Origin: Pelobates cultripes
Taxonomy: Eukaryota > Chordata > Amphibia > Anura > Pelobatidae
Assembly (NCBI GenBank): GCA_933207985.1
Contig: OW240917.1
Span: forward strand, 113,142,655 to 113,206,654
DNA: 64,000 bases
Reading direction: 5' to 3'
Part shown: in pieces, positions 57,583-64,000 of the stretch
Numbering within the stretch: the stretch's first letter is position 1
Layout: every line of letters starts with the position of its first letter
Notes under the pieces: model-generated
What the model saw: only the letters and a program-made list of their open reading frames with translations
The model's database searches: none
Told to the model about the DNA's origin: nothing
Position numbers and translations under genes: made by a program

Positions 57583-60234
57583 CTAAATTTAGAATTTTAG
57601 AATTTTTTCTTTGTAACATATTTTCAGCCTCAATTTAAATTACAACCCAGAAAACACAAGAAAGAAAATAATAGGAATAGTATTTTTTTTAAAGGAGCAT
57701 ATTGCTCATACATGTCACATAAATACATGTTAGATATGGATTTCCAGTGCTTGTATCTAGCATGTTAATTATATGTGAAATTGAAATGTTCACTAACTGT
57801 AATATACCTGTATATCTGTCTAATGATGGGATGAGAAATAATATCTTAGTATATTTAACTGTAATTATATTGATCAAACAAAATAGCAATATGTCTTATT
57901 CAGATGCCTAAACATATTTAAAAGTGTTTTAACTCTAATAGCCACATTTAACAGACATCTATCTCTGTAAATTGGTGTTGGGCACTATTAGAGAATTAAA
58001 TTAGAAAATTGGAATTTCTTCTCAACCAAATAGGAGAAAGAAGCAAAGGTTAATCTATTAGAACATTCCTCTGAATGTGCATTTAAAATGAAAGGTGTAA
58101 GTGCAAATTGCCATGCAATGGCACTTTACAGAGGCATTTAATTAGTAGATACTGGATGTTATAATACGGTTTCTAGAAATGTTCTTTGCAAGAATTGTAT
58201 CCAGTAAATGTGAACATCTATCTGTCTACCTACCAGTATTTGTCTAACTCTCTGTCTATTGGTCAGTTGGTCAATGTGCCCCTGGTCAATGTACTCTTAT
58301 TTTTTAATACATTTAGCTATGTATTTAACTGTTGGGCACTTAAATAAAATCAAGGGAAATTTCTTATAAGTTGCAGAAGTGAATTACATTTGTTGTTAAA
58401 GGAAACATAAATATCTCTAAATTTTATCTCAGAGCATGGAAGTACAGTGTTGCAAGAGTTACACGTCCACTGGTTTTGTTAGTAGTACCAATTTTTTGCA
58501 CTAAAATGTGAATATAATGAGACACTGCTTGCCGTAACGCGTACATTATTTTGTAATAGTTATCGTGTAGGTAGGCTATGGATGTAGTATTTCTAGCCTT
58601 TTCAAATCATGTTAAGAAATTTTACAAAAAAAAAACAAACCTTCCCAGCACCCTAAACCTGCTCCATAAGTTGGGAAAATGTTTGCTGAGCTTAATAATA
58701 ATAATTTCTTCATTATTTGTCCCAAAATTGTACTAGTGAATTACTTTCAACCTTTTCAGCATGGGTGAATTGACACGGGCATCTTTCTCACTGTGAGAAC
58801 AATTCTCCTAATGTGGCTGTTAGAGGTAAACCATCACTTCTGTGAAAATTACATCATTAAATAAAATGGTAAAAATTACCCTTTGTAATCTTTTTTTTTC
58901 TTTTAAACATTTATTCAAGATTTAGTATTTTAAGTCACAAACCAGTTTAGGACAGTTACAACCAGTGGATACTTTACCTTACAAGGGTAGAATGATGTTT
59001 CTGTTCACGTTCTTCTTTCTTTGCTCTTTCTATCCTGACTAAATGCAATATGAATTTTTTAACCCAAAATTTGGGGAATTGTTGGTTTCCTTTTAAAGGA
59101 CAATTGTAACTTCCCAGTATTTTAATATTATGTCTACTCATCCCTTGTATTTAAAATATATGTATTTATGAGGCGTTAAGAATAAACCTAAATGTAGAAA
59201 TACACACCTCTCTATTCTGCAACTGTGTTCTGGCTGTGCCTTGGCTGAACTGGATTGTGAAGTAATTTTCTTAATTTTTAAAATAATAATAAAAATAAAA
59301 TAAAAAATACACGCAGGAAAAGTAGGTCAGCATGAGTCATGGGTGATTTTCAATGTTTTAGTAATAGTGTAATTTTTAGAGAGGTGAAAGTCATTATTTT
59401 GTATTTGTATTGATTATGGCATTTGAATAGTCTTTTTAAAAGCAGTGTGAGAATAGAGGAAGGTGCAAGAATAAATTTTCTTCACTATTAGAAAAAAAAA
59501 AAAGAAATAGCTAATGTCATGAAATATACAACTTTAGACCTATTAAAGGAGTTTAAAATGTCATCTATACATTGTGCTAGCAGTTTTGGGAGAAAAAAAG
59601 TTTTTTCTCCCATCTCTCTCAAATTCTCAACATACGCTCAATGCCATGGAACTGAGAGACAGGGGGAGCAGAAGAGACCTCCCACAGGAGCTCTCTCTAC
59701 TCTCTACCCATAGCAACCACAGTACGTGTGCAATGTTAACTCTCTAGCCAGCGCTGATAGCTCTGTCTAGGGAATTAAAGAACGGAGTGACGTGACGGCA
59801 CTATATTCAGACACTGTCATTGACACTGGCAAGCTGATGACAAAGTTAGTGTGTCGGCGTCAAGGAGGAGGTTTGCTGTGCTTGTGAATAGTGTCCCCAT
59901 GCATGGAAAAATCAGCACAGAACAGAGGAGGAGCGTGGATGGACCAGATCTCTTTAATGAGATCACTGCGGTGGTGTGCAGGGCCAGGTCAGTCATGACA
60001 GTTTCCCTTTAGACCAGGCAAAAAGGTTACTACAGTTTTTTTATATTATTAGTGTCCTAAGCACAAAACTAATGGGAAGTGTTCTACGACCCCTTGTCAT
60101 TTTACTCATTCTAAGAACAAAATATAACTTTGATACACCAAAACAAAAAAAAGAAAAAGTCTGTTGTTTCATTGGTGAGTAAACTCATGGGAATTCAATG
60201 TATCATAAACCTTTTCTTATTTCTATCTAAAATA
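57583..60234. other. Intron sequence, nothing firm recognised
   Basis: AT-rich with a GC-richer part at 59640-60010. TTTTAAAGGACAATTG near 59094 resembles a T2 left end, but no right end follows convincingly. Confidence 0.45.
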
Positions 60235-60560
60235 TTACAAATGTAGTATGTAACGTAGCTCCCCGTACTCCAACCGAGTACCCTCCATTGATGGACGCTT
60301 TCTAGCTTGTGCCGAAGACCACGAGCACCGCACCAGACATGACAACCACTGCAGACTCCGCAACTGCCGTAGCTTGACTGGAGTCTTCCTTCCACCCCGG
60401 ATCAGCTTCTGTCCTCCAGGACTGTGTGGGAAAGACCTCTTCCTTCCACCCTGTATGAACCTCCAGCATCCAGGACTGTGTGGGGAAGACCTCTCCTCCA
60501 AGGAGAGCGTAACAGGAACAGCTCTTAAAAGAGCTAAGTGATTAAGGCTCAAGGGAGTAT
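60235..60560. repeat. GC-richer segment with a two-copy tandem duplication
   Basis: CCTTCCACCC-x-CCAGGACTGTGTGGG-AAGACCTCT occurs twice, about 57 bp apart (about 60389-60443 and 60446-60501). The region may be part of an LTR retroelement, but nothing decides it. Confidence 0.5.
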
Positions 60561-60835
60561 GCAGAGCATAGCAATCCCAGTATGAGTATAGCTGTCCCCT
60601 CCAATCACGAGAGGGTTCAAGAAGAACTGACTAAACTTTATTTTAGTTGGGACTAGCCCATATGGTCATTACATTAACATTGTTGTGAAAACTCAATAAA
60701 ATTACAAACAGTCAAATCATAGCAGGCAACATACAGTGACTTATTATAACACAATGGCATATTTTTAAAGGGGCGTGGGAGACAATTAACAGAAAATATC
60801 TCACGTGCCTGCAGAATTAGCAATATGCAGAATCA

Positions 60836-61356
60836 TTACCTTCCGGCTTTTTGCTGTAAACACTGTCTTTTCAGAGAAAATGCAGTGTTTACATTACAGC
60901 CTAGTGATAACTTCACTGGCCACTCCTCAGATAGCTGTTAGAAATCTTTCCTGGGTCATGGCTGCCTAAAATGCATCCAAACATTCAGTATCTCCTCCCT
61001 TTGCATGCAGACACTGAACTTTCCTCATAGAGATTCATTGATTCAATTAATCTCTATGATGAGATACTGATTGGCCAGTGCTGTGTTTGAATTGTGCTGG
61101 CTCTGCCCCTGATCTGCCTTTTTGTCAGACTCAGCCAATCCTATGGGGAAGCACTGTGATTGGATCAGGCCACAACTTCTAATGATGTCAGCAGACTGCT
61201 TCTTTTTCTGAGTCTCACAGCATGCAGAGTTACAGCTTCAGTCTTGAATACAGTAAGATTTTGCTGTTTTTATGGAGGCATGAGGGGCCCCAGTGGGGCT
61301 AGATGGTGGTGTCAGGAATACATGTTTGTGTTCCTGACCCTATAGTGATCCTTTAA
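60836..61356 (+). mobile_element. T2/Kolobok-like MITE, second subfamily, left end lost
   Basis: The internal ACACTGTCTTTTCAGAGAAA and CACTGGCCACTCCTCAGATA match the element at 43705-44043. The right end reads CTATAGTGATCCTTTAAA. The left TTAA end is not visible. Confidence 0.78.
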
Positions 61357-63392
61357 ATCTGATATCATACTATTGCTTAATTATAGTGTTACAATATGGT
61401 CCAGGGCAATATGCAGTAGGCTCAATGATTTAGCACTTTGATCACTTGCTACTTGCACATATCTTGCATATCAATTCAAACAGCTACTCACGCACATAGA
61501 AAAAGAAAACAACTTTTAAACTTCACAACTTCAGTTTTTAATCCTTTCATCTCTATCCTTTCACAGGTTATATGTTGCTCTTTAGAGAAATATAATATTA
61601 TACATAAAGTGAAAAAAAAATACAGTTCAATAGATCAAACCCATAACCCTTTCATATCTATTCTGGGTTTCAGGGTTGGACATTTTCAAGGCTGCAGCAC
61701 TCGACAGTTCCCTCCACCTGTCTGCGGAATTTTAATCTGTCACAAGCATTTAGCTTATCACACATTGCATTCACCAGTACATCTCCTTGCAAGCTTCCTC
61801 CTCCCCCATTTTAGCACAGCCTTGTTGCAAAAGATAAAATGTCCAAAAAGCAAAAGTTCTTGCAAAGTCTCTTTAAAAAGAAAAACAGAAAAATTGTTAA
61901 AAGAGCAGCTTATAGTTTATAAGATGGCAGTCAGCGAACAAGATGGCTGATGACAGCAGGTTACAAGAGATTGCATGTCATCAACCTCAAATGTACAATT
62001 CTTATGATTCATTTGGGCACCACACACATTTTCTTAGGGATTCCTTTGTCTATTTTAGTGGTTATGTAAATAAAACATAGGTAAATCCACATATTGAAAT
62101 GTCACACCATTTTATTGCAGATGCTAAGACATTAGCAGTGTCTCAGTGTTTCTACCAGCAACAGCAGCCATATTTTATTTGGGTTCAATTTACTGATAGA
62201 TTTAATTTGACTCTTCTTCAATTGTAACTTAAATTAAACAGATTTTCTAGTTGTTTATAGCCTTTGTACCAGGACGTTCTATAAATGTGCCTGTAAAACC
62301 TTCTTATACTGGTGACGGCATGTAATTACTTCATTTATTTTATGCCGTGATATTTATAATGTAGCAAAATTTCCCTAATCAAACTTTGCTTATTACAATT
62401 CTCTAATTACAATTATTATGCTCTCACGTTAAGTTAAATTGCTGCTCATTATCGCATGTGACATTTAGAATTAATTTTCTCCTCTGTTTTTTTATATCTT
62501 ATCTATGTGTATAGAGGTTTTTTTCTTTTTTGTTTTCAACTTCATTGCAAAGATTATTGTTTTTATTTATTTACTTGTCTAATCTAAATTACTCATCTTT
62601 GTTGTGGCCATGTATCACTTCTTACAATTAAAAGAATATAATTTTTTATTTTATATCTAGATAAACAAAATACTGTTTGTATGAATAATACACTATTTAC
62701 ATTTGGGTTTATTTCTCAGAATCAAAACTTATATTTACTGGGGCTGGGCCTGACTGTTTGCATTACATAGTATCTCCTGAGACTTTCTGCATTTTCAGCT
62801 TTAAAATTGCTGCTAACCCAGCATCAGTGAGCTGATGTCAATTGATTGATGTAAGCTATATATTTGACTCTAAATCCTGGAATTTGTAACCTCTGTGAGA
62901 GAATTACAGCTTTTTGTGTGTGACCTTCCCAGATAGAAACACAGATTGAGGTGTTAAGGCCTAGTATGGCTGTTAAGCTCTGTGAACGGGAGGAGCGGCT
63001 ATTCTCGTAGTCTGGAGATAGTTGCCTGTGTTGTATCCTGCTTGTACCTTACCTTCCCCCTTGGACTAGCGAGAGTTATTCCAGTCCCCACGAGGAAGCC
63101 TCTACATTAAGTTTATCTTAAAAAGAAACACTCTTTTACCTGGGTGCTCCACTTCATAGCAGTAAAGCCAAGATGGCCTCTTCATCAGTTTCATTACAAA
63201 TCACAATGCAAGGCTCATTGAAGTGATAAGAAGCAACATTTCTAACGGCACTTAATGCCATTTGTGAGAGATTCTAGTAACGCAAATATAAGCGCAATCT
63301 CCAACTCACCTCAACTGCAGATAAGCCAGCTTCATGTGGAGTCTCGGACAGTTTATGTACCTCTAAGCTGGGAACCCAGTAAGGTACTAACA
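61357..63392. other. Intron sequence, nothing recognised
   Basis: AT-rich. Reading frames at 61438-61950 and 63255 onward have no recognisable motif. Confidence 0.45.
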
Positions 63393-63545
63393 CTGTACAC
63401 CATGGGTCCTCAAACTCTGGCCCCCCAGATGTTGCTGAACTACAACTCCCATGATTCTCTGGCTATCTATGTAATTCAAAGAATCATTGGAGTTGTAGTT
63501 CAGCAACATCTGGGGGGCCAGAGTTTGAAGACCCATGCTGTACAC
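63393..63545. mobile_element. hAT-type foldback MITE, 137 bp, with perfect 8-bp duplication
   Basis: CTGTACAC flanks both sides (63393-63400 and 63538-63545). The element 63401-63537 is nearly a perfect palindrome: CATGGGTCCTCAAACTCTGG at the left and CCAGAGTTTGAAGACCCATG at the right, arms of about 57 bp with two mismatches, loop about 23 bp. CA-GGGTC-TCAAACT ends and 8-bp duplications are typical of hAT MITEs. Confidence 0.9.
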
Positions 63546-64000
63546 CATTCACTACCTCAGGAGAGAGGTGGGACTCCCTCAGGACTTGGGCCCGCTTACT
63601 TGGAGTATAGGGGTCAGTGGACTATGGGTAAGGGTCCTTATTTCTGCCTGGGCCTGGAGAGGTGGCGTTTGGAGACATAATTTTGCCGAACTCAGCTGTT
63701 TCAATTTTTATTACAGCAGTTTTCCAAGCTTGAGGTTGCATTATATTAGGCTTTCTTGTCCTGCCATTGTGAAAAGGTTACAGTCCTACAGTGTATGTTT
63801 ATGTTTCACTTGCTTGTTTTTAGGCTAGCCTAAGTTGGTGGTTTACAGTTAGAAGTATGAATGTATCTGAGACAGGCTTTTGTTTTTCATTTCTTATGTG
63901 GTTAAGCTTCATTCATATTTTATAATTTACAAAATTGAGCAGTTTTGTTGGCATGTATCTTTTCACGGATACCCCATCTTTGTTTCAAGGTGACATGTCT
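63546..64000. other. Intron sequence, nothing recognised
   Basis: No feature supported. Confidence 0.5.

Noticed and set aside
59094..60012. Large T2-like element between TTTTAAAGGACAATT and GTTTCCCTTTAGA
   Set aside because: The ends do not match each other beyond a few bases and the inside lacks T2 core words.
63255..63680. 141-codon frame near the right edge
   Set aside because: It runs through the palindromic hAT MITE, so it is not an ancestral gene; the remainder has no recognisable domain.
1..64000. CRISPR array, operon or bacterial defence system
   Set aside because: The sequence is spliced vertebrate DNA; the tandem repeats have no spacer structure.

Overview
This is a vertebrate genomic window, most probably from a frog. 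The signs are spliced genes with long AT-rich introns, T2/Kolobok-like MITEs (TTAA target, TTAAAGG-type ends, CACTATAG), tRNA-derived SINEs, L2/CR1 and L1 LINEs, Penelope-like elements and hAT elements, and no bacterial-type gene layout. I recognise one functional coding exon, at 44561-45801 (+). It is the first coding exon of a heparan sulfate N-deacetylase/N-sulfotransferase, most like NDST4. It encodes residues 1-327 and ends at a clean GT donor. The rest reads as the flanking introns, filled with layered transposons. I did not find exon 3.

Layout. 0-5 kb: Tc1/mariner and L2/CR1 fragments. 5.08-8.76 kb: a large imperfect inverted repeat made of two opposed Penelope-like element (PLE) 3' ends, each with a recognisable hammerhead ribozyme. 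10.78-14.62 kb: a 3.8-kb non-autonomous hAT element with a perfect 8-bp target duplication, containing a second hAT-like element and several minisatellites. 17-23 kb: LTR-element debris, a T2 MITE and a decayed collagen fragment. 23.66-32.75 kb: one L1 insertion with matching target duplications, split by a PLE and a 420-bp higher-order tandem array. 34.3-36.4 kb: a second PLE family with an L2 tail and a T2 MITE at its 3' end. 39.5-44 kb: two hAT elements, an L1 3' fragment and a T2 MITE.

44.56-45.80 kb: the NDST exon. 46.6-47.0 kb: a long hairpin repeat. 48-51 kb: T2, L2/CR1 and Tc1 remnants. 51.65-57.58 kb: a PLE flanked by direct repeats, with the best-preserved hammerhead and an internal copy of its own terminal region. 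60-64 kb: further T2 and hAT MITEs.

NDST enzymes are Golgi type II membrane proteins that start heparan sulfate modification by removing N-acetyl from GlcNAc and adding N-sulfate. No other gene here joins that pathway. The most interesting signals are the PLE features: hammerheads with a covarying stem, a YIDN reverse-transcriptase motif shared by two copies of one family, inverted and internally duplicated terminal repeats, and nested insertions dated by target duplications. All boundaries without a target duplication are approximate.
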